64,000 nt of DNA from Gammaproteobacteria bacterium (GTDB taxonomy: Bacteria; Pseudomonadota; Gammaproteobacteria; Steroidobacterales; Steroidobacteraceae): contig DAHXNE010000012.1 in assembly GCA_027366635.1 (NCBI GenBank), positions 1 through 64,000 of the forward strand, written 5' to 3'. Positions 16,733 through 28,218 of the stretch are shown here, one piece after another (the first letter of the stretch is position 1; every line of letters begins with the position of its first letter). The position numbers and the translations under genes were made by a program. Below the pieces are notes generated by a model. It saw only the letters and a list, made by a program, of their open reading frames with translations, did not search any database and was not told the origin of the DNA.

Positions 16733-19396
16733 ATGCCCACCGCTCACGACCTCAACACACGGCTCGCCCCCCGCGAGACCCGACTGGCCGATTACCAGCC
16801 CCCTGCCTTCCTCGTCGACACGGTGACACTGGATTTCACACTCGATCCGCATGCCACGGTGGTACGTTCCCGCCTGACGCTGCGCGGCAACCCGGCCGCC
16901 CCGCCGGGGCAGCCGCTGCGGCTCGACGGTGCCGGCCAGCCGGTGCGCGCCATCGCGCTCGATGGCACCGGCCTCGATGCCCATCGCTGGCGGCTGGAGG
17001 GCTCGTCGCTGCTGATCGAGGACATTCCGCCCAGCTGTACCCTCGAGCTCGAGACGGTCATCGACCCCGCGGCCAATACCGAGCTCTCGGGCCTCTACCT
17101 CTCCAACGACGCCTTCTTCACCCAGTGCGAGGCCGAAGGCTTCCGCCGCATCACCTATTTCCCCGACCGGCCGGACGTGATGGCGCGCTACACGGTCAGC
17201 CTGACCGCCGATCCGCACGCCTGTCCGGTGATGCTCTCCAACGGCAATCCCGGTCCGCTGGAGCGCCTCCCGGACGGCCGCCACCGCATCACCTGGACGG
17301 ACCCACACCCCAAGCCCTGCTACCTGTTCGCGCTGGTCGCCGGGCGGCTGGTCGCGGTACGTGACCGCTTCACCACCGGCTCGGGGCGCGAAGTGGCGCT
17401 GGCGATCTGGGTGCGCCCCGGCGACGAGGCGCGCTGCGCGCACGCGATGCGCTCGCTGAAGACGGCGATGGCGTGGGACGAGGAGCGCTTCGGTCTGGAA
17501 TACGACCTCGAGGTGTTCAACATTGCCGCCGTGTCCGATTTCAACATGGGGGCGATGGAGAACAAAGGGCTCAACATCTTCAACACCCGATGCGTGCTGG
17601 CGGATCCGCAATCCGCGACCGACACGGACTACCAACAGATCGAGTCGGTCATCGGCCACGAGTATTTCCACAACTGGACCGGCAACCGCGTCACCTGCCG
17701 CGACTGGTTCCAGCTGTCCCTGAAGGAAGGACTCACGGTCTATCGCGAGCAGGAATTCACGATGGATCAGGGCTCGGCGGCGGTGAAACGCATCGCCGAC
17801 GTGCGGGTGCTGCGCGCGACGCAGTTCCGCGAGGATGCCGGGCCGCTCGCCCATCCCGTACAACCCGACCGCTATCAGGCCATCGATAACTTCTACACCG
17901 CGACGGTCTACAATAAAGGCGCCGAAGTCATCCGCATGATGGCCACCATCATCGGCCGCGCGGCGTTCCGGCGCGGTATGGACCTCTATTTCGCCCGCCA
18001 CGACAATCAAGCCGTCACCATCGACGATTTCCTCGCAGCGATGGCGGCTGCCTCCGGTGTCGAGCTGAGCGCCTTCAAGCTCTGGTATCACCAGGCGGGC
18101 ACCCCGGAGCTGAGCATTGCCGAGCAATACGATCCGGCCACCCGCCGCTATGTCCTCACCGTGGCGCAACATACGCCGCCGACCCCCGGCCAGCCGGAAA
18201 AGCAACCGCTGGTGGTGCCGCTGGCAATGGGCCTGTTGGACACCAGGGGCGCGCAGCTGCCCCTGCGGCTCGCCGGCGAGGCCGCGGCCCGAGCCGGCAC
18301 GCGCGTGCTGCTGGTCCAGGCGGCGCAATCGCGCTTCGTGTTCGAGGATGTCCCCGAGCGGCCGGTACCCTCGCTCCTGCGCGGCTTTTCCGCGCCGGTG
18401 CGGCTCAGCGGACTGAGCGGACGGCAGCTGAGCTTCCTGGCCACCCACGACAACGACCCGTTCGCGCGCTGGGACGCCGGCCAGTGCTACGCGACCCACG
18501 CCTTGCTGGCGATGGCGCAATCCTGGCGCCGGGGTGAGACCCCGGCGCTCGACCCTGACATCATCGCCGCGGCCGCCGCAACGCTCGCCGACGCCGAGGC
18601 CGACCCGGCATTCGCGGCCGCAGCGCTGACGCTGCCGAGCGAGGCTTACCTCGCCGACCAGCAGGAACTCGTCGATCCCGACGCGCTCCACGGCGCGCGC
18701 GAGGCGGCCCGCGGCGCCATCGGCCGGGCGCTGTGCGCGCAACTGCGCGCGGCCTATGACCAACTCGCCGATTCAGGGCCGTATCACCCCGACGGCGCGG
18801 CGATCGCGCGCCGCGCGCTGCGCAATACCTGCCTCGCCTATCTGGTCGCCGCCGCTGACAGCGACGGTCTGCGCCTGGCGAAGGCGCAGTTCGACCGCGG
18901 CGCCAACATGACCGACGTCCTGGCCGCTCTGGCGGCGCTGGCCAATGTCGACTGCCCGCAGCGCACCGAGGCGCTGGCGGCATTTCACACCCGTTGGCGC
19001 GCCGACGCACTGGTGCTGGACAAGTGGTTTGCGATCCAAGCGATCGCGACGCTGCCGGATACGCCCCAGGCGGTGCGCGCTCTGGCCGCCCATGCGGATT
19101 TCGATCTACGCAACCCCAACCGCGTACGCGCGCTGGCGGGCAGCTTCTCCGCCGGCAACCCGGTACGGTTCCACACCGCCTCGGGCGAGGGCTACGATTT
19201 CCTGGCGGATATGATCCTCGCGGTCGATCCGCTCAACCCGCAGGTGGCAGCACGGCTGGTCGCCCCGCTCGGCCAATGGCGGCGGATGGACACGGCGCGG
19301 GGAGCGAAGATGCGGGCGGCCTTGCAGCGCATTTGCGCCGCGCCAAGCCTCAGCCGCAACACCGGCGAGATGGCCGGACTCAGCCTCTCGGCGTGA
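16733..19396 (+). CDS. pepN: Aminopeptidase N (M1 zinc metallopeptidase)
   Basis: This cytoplasmic aminopeptidase of 887 aa, close to E. coli PepN in length, removes N-terminal residues from peptides. The exopeptidase motif GAMEN is at 273-277. The zinc site HEYFH is at 309-313, with third ligand Glu332 in LSLKEGLTVY, the exact HExxH-18-E spacing. No signal peptide is present. A TATACT hexamer at 16709-16714 may be the -10 of its own promoter. The long C-terminal helical domain is intact. Confidence 0.95.
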   Translation: MPTAHDLNTRLAPRETRLADYQPPAFLVDTVTLDFTLDPHATVVRSRLTLRGNPAAPPGQPLRLDGAGQPVRAIALDGTGLDAHRWRLEGSSLLIEDIPPSCTLELETVIDPAANTELSGLYLSNDAFFTQCEAEGFRRITYFPDRPDVMARYTVSLTADPHACPVMLSNGNPGPLERLPDGRHRITWTDPHPKPCYLFALVAGRLVAVRDRFTTGSGREVALAIWVRPGDEARCAHAMRSLKTAMAWDEERFGLEYDLEVFNIAAVSDFNMGAMENKGLNIFNTRCVLADPQSATDTDYQQIESVIGHEYFHNWTGNRVTCRDWFQLSLKEGLTVYREQEFTMDQGSAAVKRIADVRVLRATQFREDAGPLAHPVQPDRYQAIDNFYTATVYNKGAEVIRMMATIIGRAAFRRGMDLYFARHDNQAVTIDDFLAAMAAASGVELSAFKLWYHQAGTPELSIAEQYDPATRRYVLTVAQHTPPTPGQPEKQPLVVPLAMGLLDTRGAQLPLRLAGEAAARAGTRVLLVQAAQSRFVFEDVPERPVPSLLRGFSAPVRLSGLSGRQLSFLATHDNDPFARWDAGQCYATHALLAMAQSWRRGETPALDPDIIAAAAATLADAEADPAFAAAALTLPSEAYLADQQELVDPDALHGAREAARGAIGRALCAQLRAAYDQLADSGPYHPDGAAIARRALRNTCLAYLVAAADSDGLRLAKAQFDRGANMTDVLAALAALANVDCPQRTEALAAFHTRWRADALVLDKWFAIQAIATLPDTPQAVRALAAHADFDLRNPNRVRALAGSFSAGNPVRFHTASGEGYDFLADMILAVDPLNPQVAARLVAPLGQWRRMDTARGAKMRAALQRICAAPSLSRNTGEMAGLSLSA

Positions 19397-19414
19397 GCGG
19401 CCGCGCCGGCCGTC

Positions 19415-21409
19415 CTAACCGGAGTCGCCGGCGGGCGTGAGCGAGAGCAACTCGCTGCCCTCGGACACGCGCTCCCCGGGCGCGAAGTGAATCCCCGTCA
19501 CCCGTCCATCGAACGGAGCGGTGATGCCATGCTCCATCTTCATCGCCTCGATGACCATCAGCGTCTCTCCGGCGCGCACCGACTGGCCGACCTCGACGTT
19601 GACCGCGGCCACCACTCCGGGAAGCGGTGTCGTGAGCCCGCCGGTGCCGGCCGAGGCCTCGAACACGCGCGTGCGCGGATCCTCGATCTCGAACTCGTAA
19701 TGGGCCGCCTCGAGCCACAGATGCAGCCGCTGGCCCTCGCGCAGACCGCGCGCGCAATATCGGACCGTCCCGATGCGGGCCGAGAACCACGGCGCCGATG
19801 CGCTCGCCTCGGCGATCGGCACATGCCGCGGTGACTCGCCCGTGCTCGCATCCCCGCCGGCAATCTGCACGCCGCACGGCGCGCCGCCTGCACAGCGCAC
19901 CGCCAGCCGATAGGACATGCCCGCAATTGCGACCGCGAGCTCGAACCCGCCGGCCAGGTTGGGCGTAAAGCCGTCGCGGGCCGACCAGGGGTTGGCGCCG
20001 CATCCGTCCGCGTACACCAGCAGCGCCGCCAGCGCGAGCGCCGCATCGGGAAGCGGCTCGGGAGCGGCAAACTCGCCGCCTCGCTCGGCCAGCAGAGCGA
20101 CGCTGTGGCGCGCCTGCAGAAACACATCCGAGCGCAGAATGCGGCTCAGCCAGCGTTCGTTGGTCCGCACACCGGCCAGGTAGGTGTGCTCGAGCGCCGC
20201 GGCGAGCGAGTGGGCCGCCTGAGTCCGCTCGCTCGCGAAAGAGATCACCTTCGCGAGCAGCGAGTCGTAGACGGCCGGCACGCTGTCGCCAGTGTCGAAT
20301 CCCGCATCGACTCTCAGTCCCGTCCCGCTCGGCCACTCGGCCAGACGGAGCGCGCCGGCGCTCGGCAGGAACTCGCGCCAGGGATCCTCCGCGCACACCC
20401 TCGCCTCGATGGCGTGGCCGCGGATGTGAATCTGATCCTGGGTAAGGGTCAGTGGCTCACCCGCCGCGATGCGCAGCTGCCACTCGACCAGATCGAGCCC
20501 GCTGACCGCTTCGGTGACGGTGTGCTCGACCTGCAGCCGCGTATTCATCTCCAGGAAATAGAACGCGCGACCGTCGAACAGAAACTCCACCGTCCCGGCG
20601 CTGCGGTAACCGATCTCGCGCGCCACCTGCACGGCCGCCGCGCGCAGACTCGCCCGCAGCGGCGCCGGCAGGCCCGGCGCGGGCGCCTCCTCGATGAGCT
20701 TCTGGTGGCGCCGCTGAATCGAGCAGTCGCGATCCCCGAGATGGATGCAGTGACCGTGACAATCCGCGAGCACCTGCACCTCGATGTGGCGCGGCGCGGG
20801 CAGATAACGCTCGATCAGCAGCCTGCCGTCCCCGAAGCTGCTCTCGGCCAACCGGCGCGCGCCCGCGAGCGCCGCGGGCAGTTGCGCGGCCTCGTGCACC
20901 ACGTGCATGCCCTTGCCGCCACCGCCGGCGGCCGGCTTGATCATGAGTGGAAAGCCGGCTTTGCGGGCTTCGGCCTCCAGGTGCTCGAGGTCCTGCCGCT
21001 CGCCCTCGTAGCCCGGCAGGACCGCGATCCCGGCGGCGCGCACCCGCGCCTTGGCGAGGCTCTTGATACCCATCGCCTCGATGGCCTGCGGGCCGGGTCC
21101 GACGAAGATCAGGCCCGCCGCCTCGCATGCGCGCGCGAAGCCGGCGTTCTCCGCCAGAAAGCCATAGCCGGGGTGGATGGCCTCGGCCCCGGTGGCACGC
21201 GCCGCGGCGATGATCGCCGCCCCGTCGAGATAGCTGGCCGCCGCCGGCGGCGGGCCGATTCGCACCGCCCCATCGGCCGCGCGCACGTGCCGGGCCGCAG
21301 CATCGGCGTCGGAGTAAACCGCGACGGTCGCGAGGCCCAGGCGGCGCGCGGTGCGCACGATGCGGCAGGCGATCTCGCCGCGGTTGGCAACCAACAGACG
21401 TCGGAACAT
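19415..21409 (-). CDS. liuD: Biotin carboxylase/biotin carrier subunit, probable methylcrotonyl-CoA carboxylase alpha
   Basis: A 664-aa protein with an N-terminal biotin carboxylase (FRRLLVANRGEIACRIVR, ATP-grasp loop PAAGGGGKGMHVV, MNTRLQVEHTVTE). A C-terminal biotinyl domain carries the modified lysine Lys624 in EAMKMEH, 40 residues from the end. It carboxylates biotin with bicarbonate and ATP for transfer by the beta subunit. Alone it could also belong to propionyl- or geranyl-CoA carboxylase. The neighbours MccB and isovaleryl-CoA dehydrogenase point to 3-methylcrotonyl-CoA in leucine breakdown. It starts 8 bp after the mccB stop, so the two are one operon. Confidence 0.9.
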   Translation of the reverse strand: MFRRLLVANRGEIACRIVRTARRLGLATVAVYSDADAAARHVRAADGAVRIGPPPAAASYLDGAAIIAAARATGAEAIHPGYGFLAENAGFARACEAAGLIFVGPGPQAIEAMGIKSLAKARVRAAGIAVLPGYEGERQDLEHLEAEARKAGFPLMIKPAAGGGGKGMHVVHEAAQLPAALAGARRLAESSFGDGRLLIERYLPAPRHIEVQVLADCHGHCIHLGDRDCSIQRRHQKLIEEAPAPGLPAPLRASLRAAAVQVAREIGYRSAGTVEFLFDGRAFYFLEMNTRLQVEHTVTEAVSGLDLVEWQLRIAAGEPLTLTQDQIHIRGHAIEARVCAEDPWREFLPSAGALRLAEWPSGTGLRVDAGFDTGDSVPAVYDSLLAKVISFASERTQAAHSLAAALEHTYLAGVRTNERWLSRILRSDVFLQARHSVALLAERGGEFAAPEPLPDAALALAALLVYADGCGANPWSARDGFTPNLAGGFELAVAIAGMSYRLAVRCAGGAPCGVQIAGGDASTGESPRHVPIAEASASAPWFSARIGTVRYCARGLREGQRLHLWLEAAHYEFEIEDPRTRVFEASAGTGGLTTPLPGVVAAVNVEVGQSVRAGETLMVIEAMKMEHGITAPFDGRVTGIHFAPGERVSEGSELLSLTPAGDSG

Positions 21410-21417
21410 CGGCGCGC

Positions 21418-23022
<1,605 letters not shown>

Positions 23023-23042
23023 GAGCTTGTCACGTCGCAATA

Positions 23043-23055
23043 ATTGTCGGACAAT
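23043..23055. promoter_or_regulatory. FadR-type GntR operator between liuB and liuA
   Basis: ATTGTC-G-GACAAT is a perfect 6-bp inverted repeat in the short divergent intergenic region. Its core fits the TNGTNNNACNA pattern bound by FadR-subfamily GntR repressors, and such a regulator is encoded two genes away (24258-24986). A TACAAT hexamer at 23058-23063, a possible -10 for the rightward gene, adjoins it. One bound dimer could therefore block both promoters. The inverted repeat is seen; binding is inferred. Confidence 0.75.
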
Positions 23056-23087
23056 CATACAATCGCCTCCCGATGGAAGACAAGCTC

Positions 23088-24251
23088 ATGTCCCTCACCG
23101 ACAACGGCTTTGGCCTCGAGGAGGCCACCGAGGAGATCCGCGCGCAGGTACGCCGCTTCGCCGCCGAGCGCATCGCGCCCCGCGCCGCCGACATCGACCG
23201 CAGCAACGAGTTTCCCCGTGACCTGTGGCCCGAACTCGGCGCCCTCGGCCTGCTCGGCATCACCGTGCCCGAACGTTGGGGCGGCGCCGGCCTGGGTTAT
23301 CTGGCGCATGTCATCGCCATGGAGGAAATCTCCCGCGCCTCGGGATCCGTCGGCCTCTCGTACGGCGCACATTCCAACTTGTGCGTCAACCAGCTGCGCC
23401 TCAACGGCACCGACGCGCAGCGCGATCGCTACTTGCCGAGGCTGCTCAGCGGCGAGCACGTCGGCGCGCTCGCCATGTCCGAGCCGCAGGCCGGATCCGA
23501 CGTGACCGCGATGCAGCTGGGCGCCACGCAGCGTGGCGGGCACTACTTCCTCACGGGACGCAAGATGTGGATTACGAACGGCCCGGACGCCGACGTGCTC
23601 GTCGTTTACGCCAAGACGGACCGCAATGCCGGCAGCCGCGGCATCACGGCATTCATCGTGGAACGTGGCTTCGCCGGCTTCAGCACCGCCCAAAAGCTGG
23701 ACAAGCTCGGCATGCGCGGCTCGAGCACCTGCGAGCTGGTGTTCGAGGAATGCCCCGTGCCGCAAGAGAACCGGCTGGGCGAGGAGAACGACGGGGTACG
23801 CGTGTTGATGAGCGGCCTCGACTACGAGCGCGTGGTGCTCGCCGGCGGCCCGCTCGGCCTGATGGCCGCGGCGCTCGATCTGGTGCTGCCCTACGTGCGC
23901 GAGCGCAAGCAGTTCGGCCAACCCATCGGCACCTTCGAGTTGATGCAGGCGAAAGTCGCCGACATGTACGCCGCCCTCGGCGCCTGCCGCGCCTATGTCT
24001 ACACCGTCGCGCGTGCGTGCGACGCGGGCCGGGTCAAGCGACGGGATGCCGCCGCCTGCATTCTGTTCGCCGCCGAGAAGGCCACCGCCGTGGCGCTCGA
24101 GGCGATTCAGGCTCTGGGCGGCAACGGCTATATCAACGACTACCCGGCCGGCAGACTTCTGCGCGACGCCAAGCTCTATGAAATCGGCGCCGGCACGCAG
24201 GAGATCCGCCGCATGTTGATCGGCCGCGAGCTGTTCGAGCAGGCCGCCTGA
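23088..24251 (+). CDS. liuA: Isovaleryl-CoA dehydrogenase
   Basis: This FAD-dependent acyl-CoA dehydrogenase oxidises isovaleryl-CoA to 3-methylcrotonyl-CoA in leucine degradation. The family segments SEPQAGSDV and [13 protein letters not shown] are present. The catalytic base is the glutamate characteristic of isovaleryl-CoA dehydrogenases (Glu247 in [14 protein letters not shown]). The site used by other family members, near [12 protein letters not shown], carries glycine instead. The ATG at 23088 ([10 protein letters not shown]) matches family N-termini and has GGAAG upstream; an ATG at 23073 is the alternative. It is followed 6 bp later by the GntR regulator gene. Confidence 0.94.
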   Translation: MSLTDNGFGLEEATEEIRAQVRRFAAERIAPRAADIDRSNEFPRDLWPELGALGLLGITVPERWGGAGLGYLAHVIAMEEISRASGSVGLSYGAHSNLCVNQLRLNGTDAQRDRYLPRLLSGEHVGALAMSEPQAGSDVTAMQLGATQRGGHYFLTGRKMWITNGPDADVLVVYAKTDRNAGSRGITAFIVERGFAGFSTAQKLDKLGMRGSSTCELVFEECPVPQENRLGEENDGVRVLMSGLDYERVVLAGGPLGLMAAALDLVLPYVRERKQFGQPIGTFELMQAKVADMYAALGACRAYVYTVARACDAGRVKRRDAAACILFAAEKATAVALEAIQALGGNGYINDYPAGRLLRDAKLYEIGAGTQEIRRMLIGRELFEQAA

Positions 24252-24257
24252 GCCGCA

Positions 24258-24986
24258 ATGAGCGTCGAGTTCGAGCAACTGCCGCTCGCGCCGGCCTATC
24301 GCAAAGTGGCCGCGGCGATCACCGAGCGCATCGTCAGCCGCGCGCTGCGCGAAGGCGAGCGCCTGCCCCCCGAGACCGAGCTCGCCCGTCAGCTCGGCGT
24401 CAACCGCTCGACGGTTCGCGAGGCACTGCGCGAGCTCGAGTGCAGCGGCCTGCTCGAGCGCCGCCCGGGCTCCAAGCGCATGACCGTCAGCCGGCCCACG
24501 CACGGCGAGGTGGCTCGGGAGGTCAGCCGCGCCCTGGCGCTGCACGACGTCACCTTCCTCGAGGTATGGCAGGCGCTGAGCCATTTCGAGCCGCCCATCG
24601 CGGAGGTCGCCGCGCGCGAGCGCAGCGCAGCGGACCTCGAGCGCCTGGCGCGTGCCCACAGTTTGTTCGGCACCGAGAACCGTGCAACCGATCAGGCGGT
24701 GCACCACACCGCGGAGTTCTTCCGCGCCCTGGGCGCGGCCGCCCACAACCAGGTGCTCGCGCTCGTGCACGAGCCACTGATCCAGCTCCTCGAGCCTTCG
24801 CTGCGCGATATGATCGACCAAGTGCCGCAGGCGCGCTCGCGCATCGCGGCGGCCCAACGGCGCATACTCGAGGCGATCGGCGCCCGCGACAGCGAGGCGG
24901 CCCGCGCCTGGATGGCCCGACACATCCGTGATTTCAGGAAGGGCTACGAGCTGGCCGGCATCGAGCTCGGCCACCGCATTGCCTGA
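24258..24986 (+). CDS. GntR-family transcriptional regulator, FadR subfamily
   Basis: A 242-aa repressor-type protein. The winged helix-turn-helix at about 15-80 has LPPETELARQLGVNRSTVREALRELECSGLLERRPGS. An all-helical FCD ligand-binding domain follows, with the late histidines in AEFFRALGAAAHNQ and ARAWMARHIRDF. FCD domains usually sense small carboxylates or acyl-CoAs. Its place in one operon with isovaleryl-CoA dehydrogenase, and the matching operator at 23043-23055, suggest it controls this locus in response to a leucine-pathway intermediate. The inducer is unknown. Confidence 0.9.
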   Translation: MSVEFEQLPLAPAYRKVAAAITERIVSRALREGERLPPETELARQLGVNRSTVREALRELECSGLLERRPGSKRMTVSRPTHGEVAREVSRALALHDVTFLEVWQALSHFEPPIAEVAARERSAADLERLARAHSLFGTENRATDQAVHHTAEFFRALGAAAHNQVLALVHEPLIQLLEPSLRDMIDQVPQARSRIAAAQRRILEAIGARDSEAARAWMARHIRDFRKGYELAGIELGHRIA

Positions 24987-25017
24987 GGGTTCGGGCTCAG
25001 CGCCCGGGTGCGCTCGC

Positions 25018-25857
25018 CTACAGGAACAAATCCGGCAGCAAGTCTGCTTCGCGCACCGACGGATCGCGATACGGCGAGAAGTCGCTGATGCCTTCTTCAC
25101 GCAGCACCTGCTCATCGATGCAGAACTGCCCGGTGAAGGTGCGGCTATCGCGCTTCAGGAGCGCGCAGGCGGCCTCGGCGACGATCTGCGGCGTGCGCAC
25201 GCGGCGCAGCGCCTCGGCGCTCGCGCCGCGCAGCGCCACCTGCAGCGCGGCCGTGCCAATGACGGTGCGCGGCCAGAGCGCGTTCACCGCAATGCCCTGC
25301 GCGGCGAGCTCGCCGGCCAGTCCCAACACGCACAGACTCATGCCGAACTTCGCCAGCGAATAGGGCAGGTGCGGCGCGAACCAGCGTGGCTCGAGCTTCA
25401 GCGGCGGCGCGAGCGCCAGAATATGTGGATTGGCCGCGCGCGCGAGGTGGACCGAGGCGAGCTTGCTGCACAGCAGCGTGCCGCGCGTGTTGACGGCATG
25501 CATCAGATCGAAACGGCGCATGTCGGTGGCGAGTGTCGGCGTCAAGCTGATGGCGCTGGCATTGTTGATCAGGATATCGATGCCGCCGAACACCGCGGCG
25601 GTCCGCTCGATCGCCGCGCCAACCTGCTCGTCATCGCGAATGTCGAGCGGCAGCGCGAGCGCCTTGCCGCCGGCGGCCTCGATCTGCTCGGCGGCCGTGT
25701 AGATCGTGCCCGGCAGCTTCGGGTGCGGCTCGGTGGTCTTGGCCGCCACCGCCACGTTCGCGCCCTCGCGCGCCGCCCGCAGCGCGATAGCGAGCCCGAT
25801 GCCCCGGCTCGCGCCCGTGATGAACAGGGTCCGTCCCCGCAGGTCACCTTGCCCCAT
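25018..25857 (-). CDS. Short-chain dehydrogenase/reductase, HSDL2-like
   Basis: A 279-aa classical SDR. The cofactor motif ITGASRGIG is near residue 15, and RAAREGANVAVAAKTTEPHPK is typical of the HSDL2-like group. The NNAS motif is intact, and the YSLAK catalytic Tyr-Lys pair is present at about 165. The active-site Ser position reads LALAPPLKLEP, the form seen in HSDL2 relatives rather than a standard serine. The substrate is probably a fatty-acyl or branched-chain derivative, which would suit the neighbouring leucine genes, but this is inference. It is convergent with the GntR gene. Confidence 0.85.
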   Translation of the reverse strand: MGQGDLRGRTLFITGASRGIGLAIALRAAREGANVAVAAKTTEPHPKLPGTIYTAAEQIEAAGGKALALPLDIRDDEQVGAAIERTAAVFGGIDILINNASAISLTPTLATDMRRFDLMHAVNTRGTLLCSKLASVHLARAANPHILALAPPLKLEPRWFAPHLPYSLAKFGMSLCVLGLAGELAAQGIAVNALWPRTVIGTAALQVALRGASAEALRRVRTPQIVAEAACALLKRDSRTFTGQFCIDEQVLREEGISDFSPYRDPSVREADLLPDLFL

Positions 25858-26049
25858 GTCCAAATCCCGCCGTCCGGCCGCCCGATGCGGCCGGCTGATC
25901 TTAGCAGCCGCCGCTGCCGTACGGTCCCGGCGCACGGGCATAAATGCCTGGGCGGCATGAGTACATGCCGCAATTTCACCCCAATTCACAGGCTGGCCCA
26001 TTAAAATGCGCGCCGCCGGTGCACGGCCCCGAACACAGAGGTAGCAGAC

Positions 26050-26826
26050 TTGGCGGCGATTGGAACGGAGCGGGTACTGTCGGTCCAGCATTGGACCGAC
26101 ACGCAATTCACTTTCACCACCACCCGCGATGCGGGGCTGCGCTTCGAGAACGGCCAATTCGTCATGGTCGGGCTCGAGGTGGATGAGCGGCCACTGTTGC
26201 GCGCCTACAGCATTGCCAGCGCCAATCACGAGGAGCACCTGGAATTCCTCAGCATCAAGGTGCCCGACGGCCCGCTCACCTCCCGCCTGCAACACATCCG
26301 CGAGGGCGATGAGGTGCTGGTCAGCCGCAAGCCCACCGGCACACTGGTGCTGCACGATCTGCGGCCCGGCAAGCGGCTGTATCTGCTGTCCACGGGCACC
26401 GGAGCGGCGCCCTTCATGAGCGTCATCAAGGACCCGGAAGCCTACGAGCGCTTCGAGAAGGTGATCTTCGTGCACGGCGTGCGCTGGGCACGCGAGACGG
26501 CCGTGCTCAAGCACCGCATCGAGGCCCTCAGCACTCACGAGCTGCTCGGGCAATGGGTGCGCGAGAAGCTCCTGTACTATCCCGCCGTGACGCGCGAGCC
26601 GCACGTCAACCGCGGCCGGCTGACGCACCTCATCGAGTCCGGACGGCTGTCCTATGATCTGGGACTGCCGCCGCTCGATCCCGGCGAGGACCGCGCCATG
26701 GTGTGCGGCAGCCCTGCCATGCTCACTGACACCTGTGCTCTGCTCGACGGCCGCGGTTTTCAGATGTCGCCGCACATCGGCGAGAGCGGCGACTACGTGA
26801 TCGAGCGGGCCTTCGTCGCCAAGTAA
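26050..26826 (+). CDS. fpr: Ferredoxin/flavodoxin-NADP+ reductase
   Basis: A 258-aa FAD enzyme that exchanges electrons between NADPH and ferredoxin or flavodoxin. The flavin-binding RAYSIAS motif is at about 57-63. The NADP-binding STGTGAAPFMSVI is at about 118-130, with VCGSPAML following. The C-terminal GDYVIERAFVAK is the Fpr type of end that shields the flavin. It begins with TTG, supported by GAGG eight bases upstream. It stands alone, with the SDR gene divergent upstream. Confidence 0.93.
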   Translation: MAAIGTERVLSVQHWTDTQFTFTTTRDAGLRFENGQFVMVGLEVDERPLLRAYSIASANHEEHLEFLSIKVPDGPLTSRLQHIREGDEVLVSRKPTGTLVLHDLRPGKRLYLLSTGTGAAPFMSVIKDPEAYERFEKVIFVHGVRWARETAVLKHRIEALSTHELLGQWVREKLLYYPAVTREPHVNRGRLTHLIESGRLSYDLGLPPLDPGEDRAMVCGSPAMLTDTCALLDGRGFQMSPHIGESGDYVIERAFVAK

Positions 26827-26921
26827 GCCCGGACGATCCGCCCGCCAACAGGAGCGCAGCGCGCGCGCCGGGGGCGCACGCCTCGGGGTGAGCGGCCGCG
26901 CTGCGGCGGCGAGCCGTGTTG

Positions 26922-28205
26922 CTACCGGGCGGTGGCGAGTTCGGCCGCAGCCTTGGCGTCGGCCCGGGCGGCCCACAGCCACAACACCCCGCTCACCACC
27001 ACCACGAACGGCACGATCATCACCGCCGCGCCGAGCGAGGTCGCGTCCGACACCCCACCGATGATGGTCGGGGAGATGGCATCCCCCAGCGCGTGGATGA
27101 CGAAGATACTGAGCGCCACCGCGCAAGCCCGCTCCGCGGGACTGACCAGATTGACGATCGCCGTGTTGATCGGCCCGGTCGACATGAACAGCAACAGCTC
27201 GGCCACCACGAGCGCGGCATAGAACACCGCGGGCGAGGGCGAGGCGAGCGCGAGGTACGTCGCCGGCACCGCCAACAGCGTGACCCACCCCGACATCCAC
27301 AGGTAGGCCTGGCGCGAGAACTTCAGCCAGTAATCCCCGAGCCATCCGCCGGCGAAGGTGCCCACGACCCCGGTGATGACCACGATCACCCCGAAGCCCT
27401 CGGTGGCTTGAGCCGTCGACACGCCCCGCACCTGCTCGAGGAACGTCGGCATCCACACCGCCAGGCCCCCGACCGCGAAGGTGTAGGCCGCATAGCCGAG
27501 CACGGTGAGCAGATAGGGGCTCTGGCGCAGGAGGCGCACATAGACGGCCCAGGATCCGGGCTGCGCCCCGAGCGCCATCCCGCCGCTGGCGGCGACCGAG
27601 ACGTCATCGCCGTCGCGAACGCCACGCGGCGGATCGGGCAGGCGCCAGATCCACACCGCCAGCACGATCCCCGGGATGCCCGCGACGTAGAACGCCTCGC
27701 GCCAGCCATAGTGCACCAGGACGAAGCCGCCGACGATGTAGCCGAGCGCCGCGCCCACCGGGATCGCCATGTTGAAAACGGCGAAGGCCCGCCCGCGGGT
27801 GCGGCGCACGAAATAATCGGCCAGGAGCGACGGCGCGATGGTGCCGTAGGCGGCCTCGCCGATTCCCACCACGGCACGCGCGCCAAGCAGCTGCACGTAA
27901 TCGTGCGCAAGCCCCGACAGACCCGTCGCCAGGCTCCAGATCAGCACGCCGATCGCGATCGGCCGGGTTCGCGAACCGCGATCGCCCAGGCGCCCGAAGA
28001 TCGGCGCCGTCAGCAGATACACGATGAGAAAACCGCTCATCAGGGTACCGAGCTGGAAGTCATCGAGCCCCATGGGCGCGCGCTGCAGCGCCGGCAGAAG
28101 CGCCGAGACGACGTAGCGATCCAGATAGTTGAGCAGGTTGACGCCGGTCAGCACCGACAGTGAGACCAACGAAGCGCGCCGCAGCGTGCGGGTCGAATCA
28201 TTCAC
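26922..28205 (-). CDS. MFS transporter, Spinster-like
   Basis: A 427-aa, 12-helix permease. The N-terminal NLLNYLDRYVVSALLPAL and the loop 2-3 motif GRLGDRGSRTRPIA, then GIGEAAYGTIAPSLLADYF in helix 4, are characteristic of Spinster-like MFS proteins. Bacterial members have varied or unknown substrates, often organic acids or lipids. It lies 13 bp downstream of a LytS-type sensor kinase gene on the same strand and is probably co-transcribed, so the kinase may control its own transporter. The substrate is not deducible. Confidence 0.87.
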   Translation of the reverse strand: MNDSTRTLRRASLVSLSVLTGVNLLNYLDRYVVSALLPALQRAPMGLDDFQLGTLMSGFLIVYLLTAPIFGRLGDRGSRTRPIAIGVLIWSLATGLSGLAHDYVQLLGARAVVGIGEAAYGTIAPSLLADYFVRRTRGRAFAVFNMAIPVGAALGYIVGGFVLVHYGWREAFYVAGIPGIVLAVWIWRLPDPPRGVRDGDDVSVAASGGMALGAQPGSWAVYVRLLRQSPYLLTVLGYAAYTFAVGGLAVWMPTFLEQVRGVSTAQATEGFGVIVVITGVVGTFAGGWLGDYWLKFSRQAYLWMSGWVTLLAVPATYLALASPSPAVFYAALVVAELLLFMSTGPINTAIVNLVSPAERACAVALSIFVIHALGDAISPTIIGGVSDATSLGAAVMIVPFVVVVSGVLWLWAARADAKAAAELATAR

Positions 28206-28218
28206 CCGAGCGCGCGCC

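Noticed and set aside
16316-18763. 815-codon minus-strand open frame opposite pepN
   Set aside because: Antisense shadow of aminopeptidase N; low-complexity composition and no motif.
23055-25115. 686-codon minus-strand open frame across liuA and gntR
   Set aside because: It spans two well-supported plus-strand genes and the operator, with no recognisable domain.
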